Assembly (NCBI GenBank): GCA_014529385.2 | Contig: CM043956.1 | Location: 86,915,721-86,979,720 of the forward strand | Source: Adiantum capillus-veneris | Lineage: Eukaryota > Streptophyta > Polypodiopsida > Polypodiales > Pteridaceae | Direction: 5' to 3' | Length of the DNA stretch: 64,000 bases | Shown here: in pieces, positions 32,581 to 45,573 of the stretch | How the letters are laid out: each line of letters opens with the position of its first letter | Numbering within the stretch: the stretch's first letter is position 1 | Notes under the pieces: model-generated | Told to the model about the DNA's origin: nothing | Databases searched by the model: none | The model's input: the letters and a program-made list of their open reading frames with translations, nothing else | Translations under genes and position numbers: made by a program

Positions 32581-33118
32581 ATTTTGGTATAACTCCAAAA
32601 TTTTTGAAAAAAATCCACTGCCTGATTCTGATTCGGTGTTGAGGAAACCATCTGGTGTTCTGGTTTGGCCGAAACCCTAAACCCTTCTGGTTGTTGCTGA
32701 TTTGGTCGATGTTCCTCATGGTTTGGCCATTGTTCCTCATGATAGTAATCTTTTGGTATTTCTAGATTTATACCATACTTCATGCTTGTTGATTGCTTGA
32801 CACCTCTGTAGTTGTATTTCCAAGGGTGCCCCACCATGGAAATTCCAGTGCCCAACTCGAAAAACCCACCGTTTGATTCTGAGATGGAACTACCCAGTAT
32901 CCTTCCATTGAAGCCGCTTCCGCTTGCCCTTCTTCTATGTTGGTGCCTCAGAAGTCCTAGTGCCAGCATTGTCCTTCTGGATAAGTTTGTAACGGCCTCC
33001 TACTCAAGCTAACCCTGCCTTTTAGTGGACATCTCAAATTCATAAGGCGTGAGAGGATTGTAGGTTTTGGTGTTGGGATCATACAGAGTGCGTTTTCCCT
33101 TTGTCATACGGGTTTTAG
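32581..33118 (-). pseudogene. Element E, end of the region after pol
   Basis: A minus-strand frame runs from 32969 to 32517, into the LTR. It is rich in Gly/Ser at the start and in Asn/Gln/His/Pro further on (EEQWPNHEEHRPNQQQPEG). Not recognised. It may be the last part of the coding region after pol, ending within the LTR, or fortuitous. Confidence 0.35.
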
Positions 33119-33610
33119 TCAATTTATGACAATGCAAGGCTGTGTGGATCCATCTCTGCGTGGACGAGGTTGATTCTTCTTGATTCTAGCTTCGAAGAGA
33201 ATATCAGACATTACGCTGTATTGTGGTCCCAGTCCTGATTTAGTAGTGATATCCTTTTCAGGGATCTTGGAAGACTCCAGAGTCAGTTGAAGCAATTGAT
33301 TCGTGATCTTCGTTAAACCACAGAGCTGGATCTTCCACTGTCCCATACAGAATTTGACCCTCTGCATTTCTCCCTGTAATTCCATGACATCATCCAGTTT
33401 GAGAGCGTCATTGATTAGTGATTTCCGGGTTTTCCATTCCACAGTAGCTCGCTCATACCAGTCGTGGAGGTCATTAGTGATACTGAAGTAGGTGAGCCGA
33501 TCCACTAGTTCTAGATGCTGAGGATACAGAGCTAGGAAAAATCTGGGCAGTTCAACCTCTTTAGCAGGTAATGCATATAGAAGAACTAGAGAGTTAGGCA
33601 CAGACTCCAA
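33119..33610 (-). pseudogene. Unrecognised protein segment after pol in element E
   Basis: 163 residues open on the minus strand. It is helix-rich with regularly spaced Leu/Ile and few low-complexity runs (VELPRFFLALYPQHLELVDRL; LHDWYERATVEWKTRKSL; MELQGEMQRVKFCMGQW). The composition is that of a real, conserved protein rather than random sequence. No membrane segment is obvious. I do not recognise the family. Its place, after integrase and before the 3' LTR, is where some plant Ty3/gypsy elements carry an extra or env-like ORF. Confidence 0.5.
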
Positions 33611-35457
33611 AAAAATGAGAACAGCTTGGTTCTCCTAATGCATCATCTTCCTAGTAACTCGGACGAGCTGAAAGAGTCTTTGAAAAGCAGTTGCCTATTC
33701 TCCTACTGTCATTTGAGTCTGAGGTCCTTTGCTGCTAGAAGACTGGTCTTCAATGATAGCCTGCACCCTCTAGTCCAAAACTCCTCTTGCAATTTGCATC
33801 TAAAGTAAAACTTCTTTCAGTTGAGTTCTAGCTTACTTCATACACTTGTATGTAGGCCTGTTTCCAAGCAGTAGATCTAGCTCAAGAGCTAGAGAGTGTC
33901 GATCTGTAGTGGACTATTGTTGCCAATGATTGACTATCTTATCATCAGAAGTCAGGACCCATTTAGGTACTCTTTCTAGCAGCTAGATTTTGTTGGGATG
34001 CACAGGCAATTGGCACAATTCTTGATCATAAAAGGCAGCTGATTTTGTTGCCTTTGCAAGTGTTCTAGATCATAGATCAAGGTATCCTCCTCCAAATACA
34101 TCCTAGTAATAGGAGCTTGTTGATGTCTTAATCTCTTGTTAACTGTGATGAGTTGTAATTGCTCATCACCCTTTAAGGACTCAATCACAGCTTTGGCTTT
34201 TCCTTTGTTGTTGAAAATGTGCCGTGAGTGGTGTACTAGAGAATCTTGAGTGTTGCGTTTCTATCCACCGCCTAGTTGCTGATCATCAAACCGTTGGTCC
34301 CCCAACTATCGATCTGGCTACTCCTTGTGTTGGTATTTGTCGGGCTGACTGCCCCCCCTATGGCAGCTGATCCACGAGCTCCAGAGCCTGAAGATGGGGA
34401 GGAGGAAAGTCATAATCATTACCATTAGGTTTGTTGGCCGGTTTGTCCTCATCCTTCTCTTCTTCCCTCTAAAAATCCCCATTAGGAATATTTTGCTTTT
34501 CAATATAATCCATGATGGCTTGATTTGCTAATGCCATGTTGTATTCAGAGAGCTTGTCTTGCAGATCACTCTGCATGGTCTCCATAAATGCCTTCAGATT
34601 TCCATATTCAGAGTGACGTTGCCTTCTAGACTCAAAATATCAGCAATATTATTATAAACATATCTCTCTGTAAGAGAAGCCTTTACTGTAGTGTGGGTTG
34701 TCATCAAGTCTTTGAAGTCTATCCGCTTCATTCTTAGTAGAGTTTGAATCTATCAGCATCTCTTAAGGCTGATGCCTTATCTTCCTTTAATTGCCAATTT
34801 TCAATTTCTATCTTCAACAACTTTGTCTGCAACTCATTATTTGTCGTTACTGATGACTGATTTTTAGCAATAGTATGCCTGAGTTTTTGTGCAACCACAT
34901 CCTGTTGAAGTATTTGAACCTGCTACTTGCTGCTTTCCAGTTCTTCTTTTGGCTTAACCATATGCTCATTGGGAGCACTGATGCATCCATCATCTATCCT
35001 AAGGTGTTGACAATGGTGTTCCATGATGATTGGATAAGCATTGAGTAGCCATCAGCTACTATTGCTTGGTGGTAAGATTGGACTAGCTCCTAAACCATAA
35101 CGGGAGCCATGTATGGTAAGTGTGTCAAATTAGATGTTTTAAAAATTAGTTGGTCTTTGAGAGGGTTCTATTAAAATTGTTGCAGTTATCCTTCTTGGCT
35201 ATGTATAAAGCCAATTCACTAAAAGGAATTCTGTTGGGCTGGACTGTCAGGTACTGAGCCCTTTCCCTTGTCTTTGACCACTGCGTGCTCAGCACTTGAT
35301 GTTACTTCCTGGCCCTTTCCAGTGATGATGTCTACTGGAGTCTTCTCTTCTTACTGGCCCTTCCTAGCAGTGGTCTGTGCTGGAGTTTGTTCTTTAGGTG
35401 TGGCTGAAGTCTAGACTACTGAAAGATTTCTAGTAGGAAACATCTTAACCTAACTCT
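33611..35457 (-). pseudogene. Middle of the region after pol in element E, degraded
   Basis: Short minus-strand frames alternate here with many stops (for example 33976-34188 and 34318-34503). Acidic and Lys-rich patches and heptad-like stretches with Leu/Ile (around 34100-34200 and 34750-34850) suggest a coiled-coil protein. The stretch looks like one long reading frame broken by stops and single-base indels. I see no known domain. Confidence 0.4.
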
Positions 35458-35698
35458 CTAGTTTCTTTGATAAGCAGTGCTTTTGGCCAACGTAATCCTT
35501 AGTTTCATTGAACCACTAGCTTCCACCTGTGTGGCCTTCCTCGTTTGTCCAGTTAGGGCCAATTGATTTCCTGGAGCCTCTTCGTCTGAAGAAATCTCAA
35601 CATTGTTAGTCTCTGGGATGGGCTTTATACTCCAAGCCATCCTTACCTGGTAATTAGCTTCTGCATCAGTTGCCCAATACAAAAATTGCAAGACATAC
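35458..35698 (-). pseudogene. Element E reading frame after pol, second half of the part split by B
   Basis: The minus-strand frame enters from element B's edge at 35698 (LYWATDAEANYQVRMAWSI) and ends at 35458. It has an acidic stretch (NNVEISSDEEAPGNQ). It is in frame with 49839-50102 once B and one copy of atac are removed. Confidence 0.6.
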
Positions 35699-38543
35699 TG
35701 AGTTGGTCCGGGGCGGGCAACAAGAAGAGTGGCCTCTAAACACCCTTCAAGGCTCTCGTGCTACTCAATATAGGATGGGTCAAGCACAATCAAAGACAAC
35801 AACAACCCACAGCTAGAAACCAAACAAGAAAAGGGGCACCACCTAGTTGTAGACGCGAACTAGGATGCACGTGATATCTCCTTGTACTCAAACACACAAA
35901 GGAAGGGGAATGCAAGATAGCCACACACACCAAACACAAACATTTACCACAACAGAGAGAGGTAAAGAGCACAAAACAACTTGAGCAACTCAGTCTTAGC
36001 CTTAAGACTAGATGCACACAAAGCTTGGTGAGAAACAGAGAGACAACACAAAACTTGACCTTGTTGCCAATACAAAAATTGTCTTAGGGTCACGGGAGCC
36101 CTCTCACCGAGCACCCTCTTACAATTGACTTTGTAGGCAAACAATTCAACAAGCCCTCAAACCACCAAGCATGAAATGGCACAATAGACTTCAAAGACAA
36201 TATACCTTCAACCACCTCATGAGCCAACTTATCAAGTCAATTTGGAGAGAAGAGTCGTAGTTTTTGCACACAATTACACCCAAAACTATCAATCTTATTT
36301 ATGCACAAGAGTAGACTACAAGTGTGATGAAGAGTATGGCATCACTCCACTCCTCTAGATGGCATAACTAACTTCAAGCTTCTCCATGCACCTATGTGTA
36401 GTGATGGAATAGAGCACTCACAATGCACACACTCTACACAACTAGGCTTGAAGAGTGGTGTGTTACGTGTGGAGAATGGTGTGGTGTAGTGTGATCATGT
36501 GTTGATTTACAAGGGATACAAGGGCTCTATTTATAGGTTTTAGAAGCCCCGATTAGGATTAGACCTAATCAAGTTTATTTGAAGAAATCAAAGATTATGC
36601 ATATTTTTATTTTTTAAATGAGGGTGGGTCTCTCGTATCCTTTGAGTCACATGGATGTGGGCACAAGGGAAGAGAATTACTGAGGGTGAAAGGAGAGAGG
36701 ATTGAGTGAATAATTTGGGATTGCCTACTCTAATAGATAGTAGAGGGTGTATTTTAACAATAAGGTTAGTGGTTAGTAATAATCACTACAAAAAATTTAC
36801 AAAATCATTCACCAAATGTTGAGATATATGATGAGCAAAGTTAGAGAAGGGATAGGCTTGTAAAGAGAGGTTGAAGCTTTGGAGAAGTTGACATTCACCT
36901 CTTTACAGCACCGATAGAAGAAGCAGTCAGCATGGCAAACTTGCATGTGTCGATGAAGCTATCTTATCTTCAAAACTTGGATAATTCATGATAAAAGCCT
37001 TTATTTGCAGAGGTTAACCTTGGATTTTTGCTGAATTTTTGGATTTCTTTAGAAGGCTGAAGAGGATATGGTAATATGGACATATATGTAGAGAGAAAGG
37101 GGAGCACATATGGGTGTAGAAATGGAGGATGAAGTCAATGGAGGTGTGGGAGAGGTGGCAATGGTGAAGAGGGTGAAATAGGACATGGGACTTGCAGGTT
37201 TGGGTGTGGGAAAGAGAGGGAGGAGTGTGTAAGAGTGAGTAGGTGTGTGGAAGGGTGAGAGAAAATAGGAAGACTTTTTGGTGTATGAGGTGGCAGTGTT
37301 GAAGTTGGCCATAAATTTCATGTAAAATCACCCTTGACTTCAAAAATTTTGAAAAAATATGAAAAATACTTCAGCTCCCAAGCTACATTTTGAAGTTTTG
37401 ACACATCCTCAGATTTGGATCAGAAGAGGGTGCCAAAATTCGAGCAAAAAGATGTCCCTGCAGCACCTCATAAGGCTTGAAGTGGGCCACTATTTGATTC
37501 TTTTTCCTTTGTAGTCTTCCAAGTGAGCCCCCCATACATCAACCATAACTGAATATTGCCAAGGAGCTTGCACACATGTATGGTATAGGATAAGTATCAA
37601 ATATAATATATACTTGTGGGATAAGAAGATAGGCTAGATAGTCATGAAAAATGGACACATAGGATGCATGGTGGCAAAAAATATATAAAATAAAAGGAGG
37701 AAAATCATGAGGGAAGTGACCCTCAATTATTCTCTACTTTGAGTGATTTATGGAATTTATTTGAAGATAAAGTCTATGTACTTGTGAATATTTATCTGGG
37801 AGGGATGAAAAAATATATGATGGAGCCGATAAGGTTATTGGTGAATTTTTACGGTGAAGTCACATAAAGGTTTTTTCAAGGCTTGTGTGAGTAGAGCTTA
37901 TAGGATAGAATGATAGTAAAATATGTATAAGGAATGACACGTGATGGAAGCTAGCATACTTAAGCCTGATAGGGTGAAAGCGTGGTTTGGTGGTACAAAA
38001 AAAGAACCTATTTTACTTCTACCAATGAAAAAGTGGGGACTGGTAAATTTTTTGTAGTTTAGGTCAAAACTTTTCGGACCTTGTGTTTTTAGATTCTTCT
38101 TTTGAAGATCTATCCACTGATATATAGTATGATAGGTAGTTTTTCATGTGACATGTAGAAATTGTAACTTAAAGATTTGTCAAAGGTGCTGTCAAGGACA
38201 TTCCTTTTTGTACCACCAAAGCATGCTTTTAGCCGATAACGCACACCTAGGAATATATATTTATATACATACAAAAAATTTGACAAAAACCCCTTCATAC
38301 TTAGGTATTTTATCTGATAGAAAATATCTACATGTAAAGAGGACCGTAATATTACAAATTTATTTTTTTGTCTCCTAACCCAATGAGTCGCTCAATGATT
38401 TGATTAAAAAAATGTGATAAAAACCCTAAACGCACACACACTATTTACAATGAAAAAGAGAGCCTAGTCATTGTGCTAGGGTGTTTTTGTGGGGTGAAGT
38501 GGCTTCTTAAAATATTTTATGAGAGCCGAAAAAACGGCTATCA
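35699..38543 (-). repeat. 3' LTR of element B
   Basis: 2845 bp, TGATAGCCGTTTTTTCGG...CCAACTCA on the minus strand. Close to 47082-49838; shares ends and the stem-loop region with F and the solo LTR but has a different core. TATA box at 36527-36536. Confidence 0.93.
36527..36536 (-). promoter_or_regulatory. TATA box in 3' LTR of B
   Basis: ctatttatag; the equivalent in the 5' LTR is at 47907-47916. Confidence 0.6.
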
Positions 38544-38558
38544 TTTAGCCCTCCCCTA
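38544..38558 (-). other. Polypurine tract of element B
   Basis: Minus strand TAGGGGAGGGCTAAA directly before TGATAGCC. Confidence 0.85.
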
Positions 38559-38571
38559 GATGATGGTACAT

Positions 38572-39388
38572 TCATGTACCATTAAAAGGCATATGTTCCA
38601 ATGAGAGTGTTTTTCGATCCTTCGTGATATTTGGTGCCTTAATTGAATCTTCATCTTGTAGTACCAAGCTCAAAGACTCACATGGTGTTGTAGCTTTTTG
38701 TTGTTCTTGTAGATCCTCTGGTGGAACTTGAATCAAGTAAGGCTTTAATCGATACCCATTCACCTTCTTGGGGTGGTCCTTGCCATCCAAATCCATGAGT
38801 TGATAGTAGCGTGAACAGTAGGCCTTCTTTACAATGTAGGGACCCTGCCATCTTGTATTGAACTTCACATCAAAACGATTGTCAAGGCGATTATCGTACC
38901 TTAGCACCAAATCTCCTTCCTTGATCCCTTTGTCTTTCACCTTTTTGTCGAGATTGTCCTTTATTTGCATAGCCTTTCTTTTATAGCACTCAAAAGCCGT
39001 CTCCCGTTTCCATTCTAGTTCTACGAGGGTGAGAAGGAAATCTTCCCATGTTGCTTCTTCTCCTTGTGCGACCTTTCCATGAAGTCGCATTGTTGGAACG
39101 TTGAGCTCGATGGGTTGCAAAGCTTCTTGACCATAAACTAGGTGAAAGGGTGTGAACTCTGTCGCTTCCTTGTAGGTAGTCCGATAGGCCCACAATGCTC
39201 CATCCAATAAGTCATCCCATAGCTTTGTCTTGTTCTTTACCATCTTGCGGATGATTCCTGCACTGATACCATTAGCCTGCTCTACCAAACCATTTTACTG
39301 AGGATAGTAGGGTGTGCTATGCCGATGTAGAATTTGAAGCTCATCACAAACTTCTATGAGCAAGCCCTTCCTAAACCCTGGACCATTA
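38572..39388 (-). pseudogene. Element B integrase C-terminal half
   Basis: The 238-residue frame (39288-38572) starts at the Glu motif of the core (VEQANG) and continues with ALWAYRTTYKEATEFTPFHLVYGQEALQP, the GPY/F module (RWQGPYIVKKAYCSRYYQLMD) and VNGYRLKPYL, then an acidic tail. Just upstream (39289-39388) the second catalytic Asp motif SDNGPGF is readable, but it is separated from the Glu motif by a TAA. It ends 28 bases before the 3' LTR. Confidence 0.9.
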
Positions 39389-40267
39389 TCAGAAACGATC
39401 TCTAAAGGTGTGCCAAATCTGCAACAAATGTGAGTGTACACAAACTTGCTTAACTTTCCTCTTATTTACTCTTGCCACAGTTTGAGCTTCTACCCACATA
39501 GTCATGTAGTCTATGGCCAGCAAGATATACAATTTTCCATTTTTAGTCCTAGGCAATGGACCCATAGCATCAATGCCCCATTTTTCAAACGGACCATTTG
39601 CAAGGACTAACTGACGTCGTGGACCATGTAACAGACACTTTTTTCCATTAATCTGACAATTGTGGCAGCGTTTACACCAATGTTGAATATCAATGTGCAA
39701 GCTTGGCCAAACATACCCAGTAAGAAAAATCGTTTTTGCAGTGAGTTCCTCTGCAAAATGACCACCACACGCTTCCTCATGCAAACCTTCAAGAATGGCT
39801 GGAATCTCCTTGGTTGTTGGTATTCTCCTACAAACTTGATATTTTCCCCTTTGGTAGAGGGCACCTTCCAAAAACGAATACGAACTCGCCTTCTTAATGA
39901 GCCTCCGCTTTTGAGCCTTTGTGAAGCCCTCTCGAAACTCACCCTCTAAAATGTATCTCATAATGGGAGCCAATGAATCCATCCCCTGGTACCTTGGTTG
40001 CTTAATAACTGTTGTTGCCATGATGACCTGCACTTCACCCTCAACACATGCAACTGCTTTTTGGGCAATCAAATCAGCATCTTCATTTTGTCTCCTAGGA
40101 ATATGATACAATTGTACTCCTTAAAATTGATTGAAGAGTTTACAGATGGCATGAACCTTTTTCCTTAGCCTTTCATTCTTACAAGCCCAAGTACCTAGAA
40201 TTTGCTTCACAATGAGAAGTGCATCCCCTTTTACCATGAGACACTATATCTTTTGAGAAACACACAT
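39389..40267 (-). pseudogene. Element B second RNase H end and integrase N-terminal half
   Basis: The 240-residue frame (40111-39389) opens with YHIPRRQNEDADLIAQ, the end of the second RNase H with its last Asp. The HHCC zinc domain (HEEACGGHFA, HWCKRCHNCQ) and WGIDAMGPLP with the first integrase Asp follow. A frameshift after TVARVN scrambles the last 20 residues. 40112-40267 holds the middle of the second RNase H with stops. Confidence 0.9.
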
Positions 40268-41353
40268 CTACAAACCATGGATTAGTATGTCGTACTCTGC
40301 TTCATTGTTGCTCGTGGAACTGGGCAAATTCACATGTTCTTTCATAACAACCTCACCATTTGAATCAAGCAACACAAGCCCTCCCCCTGCTTTTCGTGTA
40401 GCCTTCTTAAATGCTCCATCAAAGAACAAAGTGAATACATTAGGTAAATGCCTTGGTGGTGGTAAGGGTAGGGTTTTCACGTCAGGTACCTTGATGTCCC
40501 TTTCATGCACTCTATAGGTGAGAATCCCTGCTAATTGTGCACGTACACTATCTTCTACTCTGAAAGAGTATTGGAACTCTTGCAGTTCCATGATCCATTT
40601 TGAAATCCTGGGACTTAGTGTCATTTGAGATGACACCCAAGGAAACAAGTTTTCAACAGTGATTATGATAAAGGGTTTTGGTAGGAGGTAGGATCTAAAC
40701 TTTCTCACTACAAAGACAAGAGAAATCATCATAGATTTTTCTTCTGTGTAATCCTCTTCAAGTGCATTTATGACCCGGCTAGCAAAGTAGACAGGCCGCA
40801 TCCTAGTGCTATGAGGATCTTGTTGTAACAATATCGCACCCAATGTCTGTTTACCCACACGTGAGCTAACAAAGAATGTAAACTCCCAACGTGGAGGCAT
40901 GAGCGTCGGTAGTTCCGCCAAAACCATTTTTATACAAGAAAAGTACACTTCAAGCTCATCAGACCATGCAAACTCTACATGTTGTGTCAACTTTTGAAGG
41001 GGGTGAAGTAACTCTAATGCCAAGTGAATGAAGCGTGACATGTACTTCACCTTTCGAATAAATGAAATTACCTCCTTAAGACTCTTTGGTGATGGTAGCT
41101 CAATGAGAGCTTGTGCCTTTGCTGGATCTACCTCAATGCCTTTGTAAGAAACCTTGTGACCAAGCAAGATCTCTTTATCCTCACCTATGTGGAACTTGTC
41201 AGGATTAAGTTGACCTCCCATATCATATAGCTTCTTCAAGCCTTCTTCTACCTTCTGTAGATGCAATGATTTAGAGCTATAGATACAAAAATCATCTATG
41301 AATACTCTAATAGAGTTCCAAAAGAATGCTTGAAACACCATGTTCATGAATCG
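40268..41353 (-). pseudogene. Element B RT palm, RNase H and second RNase H start
   Basis: 359 residues. The FIDD catalytic box is at residues 17-20 (RVFIDDFCIYSS). The connection follows, then the first RNase H (FFVSSRVGKQTLGAILLQQ, catalytic Asp absent) and the second RNase H start (LFFDGAFKKATRKAGG, STSNNEAEY). It is separated from the upstream RT frame by a single TAA in place of a codon in ATF-RFMNMVF. Confidence 0.92.
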
Positions 41354-42579
41354 TTAAAACGTTGCTGGAGAATTTTTCAAACCAAATGGCATGACTTTAA
41401 AAGCAAAACAACCCCAAGGAGTGATGAAGGTTGTTTTTAATTGATCCTCCAATGCAATACCTATTTGAAAGTAACCAGAGTAACCATCACATACCGTGTA
41501 CTTTTCTTTACCTACTACCTCATTAAGAATCTCATCTTGAAATGGGAGGGAAAAGTGATCCCTTTTTGTTGCCTCGTGAGTGGACGATAATCGACACATA
41601 ACCCTCCACTTACCATTCTTTTTCGGAGTGACCACAACTGGAGAGACCCACTCAAAATTCTCTACAGGGTAGATGAACCCTGCTGCTAGAAGCTTCCTCA
41701 CCTCTTTCAGTAGTGCTTGCTCTTTGATGACTCCTAATCTTCGTAGATTTTGTGCTTTTGGTTTGGCCTCTGGCTTTAGCTCGATCTTGTTTTGAATGGC
41801 ATCCACTCCATGTACATTTGTGTAATCTTTAGCAAAAATCCTAGGAAACTTTCTTAGCACACTTTTGAATTCCTCTCTTTCCTCCCAAGTAAGAATCTTT
41901 GAAAACATACTATCTAGCATTTCTTCATCATGAAAACTTTGGTTCTCCTGGGGGCCTACCTCTTCTAAACCTTGGCAAGATGTCTCTTCATTATTTGGCC
42001 TAAAACTTACGCCCATGACTTCAATGGATGACTCCTCCTCCATAGTGCTACCACTATTGTCTTCTTCCGAGGTGTCACCGGTCCAATCATCCCCACTTTC
42101 GTTTTGAGAAGATTCTTCCTGGAGCTCCTCTTGACGTTGCTCCTTCATGTCAAAGACAACCTTCTTGTGATTGTCATTTCTACAAATCAACTTTCCACTT
42201 TCCCAATCCTGCAAAGCTCGCATTCTCATTAGCCACGGTCTACCTAGGATAAATGGATAGCCATTTGCCATTGTAGACATAACATAGAAATCAACAACCT
42301 TCTTAATGCCAAAAGCTTCCACAGAAACATTCTTACAAACTCCCAAACACCTAGCCTTCCTATTATTTGCCATTTTCACTTTGATTTCAGGCGTCTCATG
42401 AATGTGCATGCCTAGTCTCCGCATAAGGTCCTCAGTCATGATGCAAATTTGTGCGCCCCATCCACTAGACCCTTCCTAACTAGTTTTCCTTTGATATAGC
42501 AATCTAGCATAGGTATAATATCCTCATTTATTTGGGCATGTGCAATTTTAACAACGGGAACATTTTCTTCTCCTAGTGC
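41354..42579 (-). pseudogene. Element B protease and RT N-terminal half
   Basis: The protease start reads from 42579 leftward (IIPMLDCYIKGKLV...LVDGA); a one-base deletion falls inside the DGGA active-site motif and shifts the frame. The 361-residue frame (42439-41354) continues with TEDLMRRLGM, FILGRPWL, an acidic linker and RT up to PFGLKNSPATF. A small compensated frameshift replaces the VDYKPLN motif of RT. Its right edge at 42579 is the junction with the inserted plus-strand LTR fragment. Confidence 0.9.
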
Positions 42580-44964
42580 TGATAGCCGTTTTTCGGCTCT
42601 CCATAATTTCCATAGTAAGTTACTCCACCCTACCAAATTCACCCAAACGCTATGGCTATCCCTACCATTTCACTGTACATAGGCGTGTGTGAGTTAGGGG
42701 GCTTTTCCCATATCTTCTTAAAAACCCTCAGCTAGCTAGTCACTGGGCTAGTTGAGCCAAAAAAATAAAAAAAATAAAATATAAAAGTATATTATGGCCT
42801 CTTTGTGTGTAAATATTTCTTTGTATATAGGGCCTAAATAAAAGAATTTTTTCATAATTATTTTGGTATTTATTTAAATATTTCTACCTAGGTGTGTGTT
42901 ATTTATGCTCTGTACATTGCCTCACCATTACCACAATTTTTCTTACCATTTTTCATACTCTTTATTCCATATAGAAATATTTTCATGTAAGCTTCTCTTA
43001 TATTTGGTGTAACTCCACCCCAACAAAAATCCAAAAAAACTAGTTTTATTTATGTGTATATTTTTTCACTATTGTGATTTTTCCCTTCCTACATCTATTT
43101 TGTTTTTTTTCTAAAAAATTAGAACACCAAAAATATTTATCTTTTTATGGTAGCCTCATAATGAGAGAGATTTCTTTTGACCCCTTTATATTTTTTCCAC
43201 TTATATTATTTATATTTGACATGTACATATTTTTTAGACCCCTCAATATTTGATTTTCTTAGTTGTACTATTCACTTATATCCTAATCTCAACAATATCT
43301 TCAATTATAGACCTACCAAATAAGGTCAAGGGTAGGTGGCATGCATACATGCACTATGGAGGGCTCACTCTTGGAGGTATTCAAAAGAATCATCCAAAGA
43401 AGGACCCCACAAGGACCTTGTGCAGTGGAAAAAACGGTCGATTTTGCTGAATTTTTAAAGTTCACTTGCTCTCCGAATTGGAAAAGGTGATACAAACAAA
43501 AGTTGTAGCTCGTGGGCTGCACTTTAGCCTCAAATTTTTTCATATTTTTTTGAGCTACGAGCTGTGAGCTATGATTTTTTTAGTGGACCCCAGTTTTCCC
43601 ATGCTATGCAGCCACACTCTCTCTTCCACTTTATCATTTTCCTCTTTCACACACACTTCTCCACTCATCATCCCCACCTCTCTCACCACTCCTCTCTGCA
43701 CCCTACTCACCTTCTCCTCAACCTTGAAGAATAAGAGAACCCATGGTGAACTCATACCTCCCACACACAATTCCATTCCAAAATTGACCACTTAGTCTCT
43801 TTTTTCCTCCTCCAAATTACCCATATCTATAAAAGAACCACAAAATTCAGCCTCTTCTCTTAAAAGACAGCATCATGGTGGTTGATTACTCAGCTTCAAT
43901 TACTTTGTCTCTCAAGGAAGGTCAAGAGTGGAGAAAAAATGTACCGTCAAAGCTAGTGGACCGTCAACAAGCATCAAAATTGGCCCTACTCAAGACACTT
44001 GGAGCATCAACCTTGTAAGAAATCCACCTTTTCTTACCTCTTAAGAGTTTTTCTTCCTTATTTGTATCCTACATGGATACTCCCATTGTAAATATCCAAT
44101 TCCATTTGTAAATTAATACTAACTCTACTAACACTAACCCACTATGAAAAGTCCTATCACCTCCATTTCTCTCCTCTCTCTTTCCCCACCAACTTCTTGA
44201 TAATTCCAAGCAAAAGAAATTAGATAAATTGCTGAAAATCTAACCCAACCATGGTTAGAGGAGTAACCCTAGCCTTCAAAATTGCTATAAAAGGAGGGTG
44301 TAGCTAGCACAAAAAGGGAGAGCCATAAGCAAGAGCACTATGCTATAGCTTGAGAAGCCAAGCTCAACCTCTCTAGAAGGAGCTCTTGAGTGGAAGCTCA
44401 TTGTCTTATGCATGTGCATGTGTTGTAATAGGGGATTAGCAAGGGAACTCTATGCCATTGTAAGAGAGAGAGTGATCATTCAATTGAGAGTAGGAAATCT
44501 ATCATTTCTCCTACTAGTGTAAGCTCAACATTTGCTGAATCAAGGAGGGTGGATTTGGACTAAGCTTGGATACTTTGTCTCCCTTCCAACGTGAAGTAAT
44601 GGACAACAATGATGCGTAAGTGTCTTGGTGTTTTTTGTTAAGTTCTTGATAGCTTGTCTCTGGTGTTGTCATCAATCTAGCCATAAATCCCACATACTGT
44701 AAGAGGGCGACAGGGTGGAGAGGACTCCCCTAGCTTTAAGACAGTGATTGGGGTGGCTTTTTTTGTGATGTGTTGTGGTGAAATTTATGCAAGCTATGTT
44801 GAACAAATACTAATCTCACTTTGATTTGTCATGACAGATTTGTAAGAAGGCATTAGTGCAACAAGCACCCCCTTCCCCCCTCTCTCCCTTTCTTACATAT
44901 ATATATTTATGTTTGCTTGATCATTAACGATACACTTCAAAGCAGCCCTAGCACCATCTCTCTC

Positions 44965-45008
<44 letters not shown>

Positions 45009-45265
45009 TTAGTGTGTGAGAGTGTTCCATTGGTGTTAGGGTTAGTGTAAATTCCTTGCTTGTTTGTGGGTTGCTCTAACGATTCTCCTCTTTTGCGTCC
45101 TAGTTCGCTCTTAAACTAGGTGGTGCCCCTTGTGTAGTTAGGATTTGGCTGGGGGTTTGTTGTTTTGGGTTGTGTTGTGTTGTGCCCCAACCCCATTGAG
45201 CAGCACGGGAGCCTTGAAGGGTGTCTAGAGGTTGCTCTTCTTGTTGCCCGCCCCGGACCGCCTCA
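42580..45265 (+). repeat. LTR of the inverted fragment
   Basis: 2686 bp. The first roughly 300 bp and last roughly 600 bp match the F/B/solo LTRs in reverse; the core differs. Contains TATA box ctataaaagg (44285-44294) and a (TC)n run at about 44957-45004. Confidence 0.88.
44285..44294 (+). promoter_or_regulatory. TATA box in the inverted LTR
   Basis: ctataaaagg, about 980 bases before the LTR end and pointing into the gag region of element B from the opposite strand; it could make transcripts antisense to B. Confidence 0.55.
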
Positions 45266-45339
45266 AATTGGTGCCCCCACTGAGGACGGCTTGTGTATTT
45301 TTGTGTAGAATCAACCTTTAGCATAGTCAAGTAGTTTGC

Positions 45340-45552
45340 ATGAATCACGAAAATTTGTATGATCCATTCATTCCCATTGCAAGGCAAAAGGTACACATAA
45401 TTGTTAGTACTAAGTTGCAATTTCAACGTGTCATTCGTAGAATTTTAGGTCCTCTTAGGTTGGCCGAGATAAACGCTTCAGTAAATCCTTTTATTTTGCC
45501 TCTCATTAGGTACGACCTTAGTTTGGACGTCTATATTTTTGTTTTGTTTTAA
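45340..45552 (+). CDS. Leader ORF of the inverted fragment
   Basis: 70 residues, starting 55 bases after the PBS core. Nearly the same start, length and end as B leader ORF 2: MN..LY, IP.(T/A)RQ, INASVNPFILPLIRYDL, then DVYIF. Function unknown. Preservation of the frame in two diverged copies argues that it was translated. Confidence 0.55.
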   Translation: MNHENLYDPFIPIARQKVHIIVSTKLQFQRVIRRILGPLRLAEINASVNPFILPLIRYDLSLDVYIFVLF

Positions 45553-45573
45553 GCATTAGTTCATGCATAGACC

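Noticed and set aside
37014-37343. Minus-strand frames of about 100 codons in the B LTRs (also 48597-48908)
   Set aside because: They recur only because the two LTRs are copies. They are low-complexity (His/Ser/Pro/Leu) and lie within LTR sequence.
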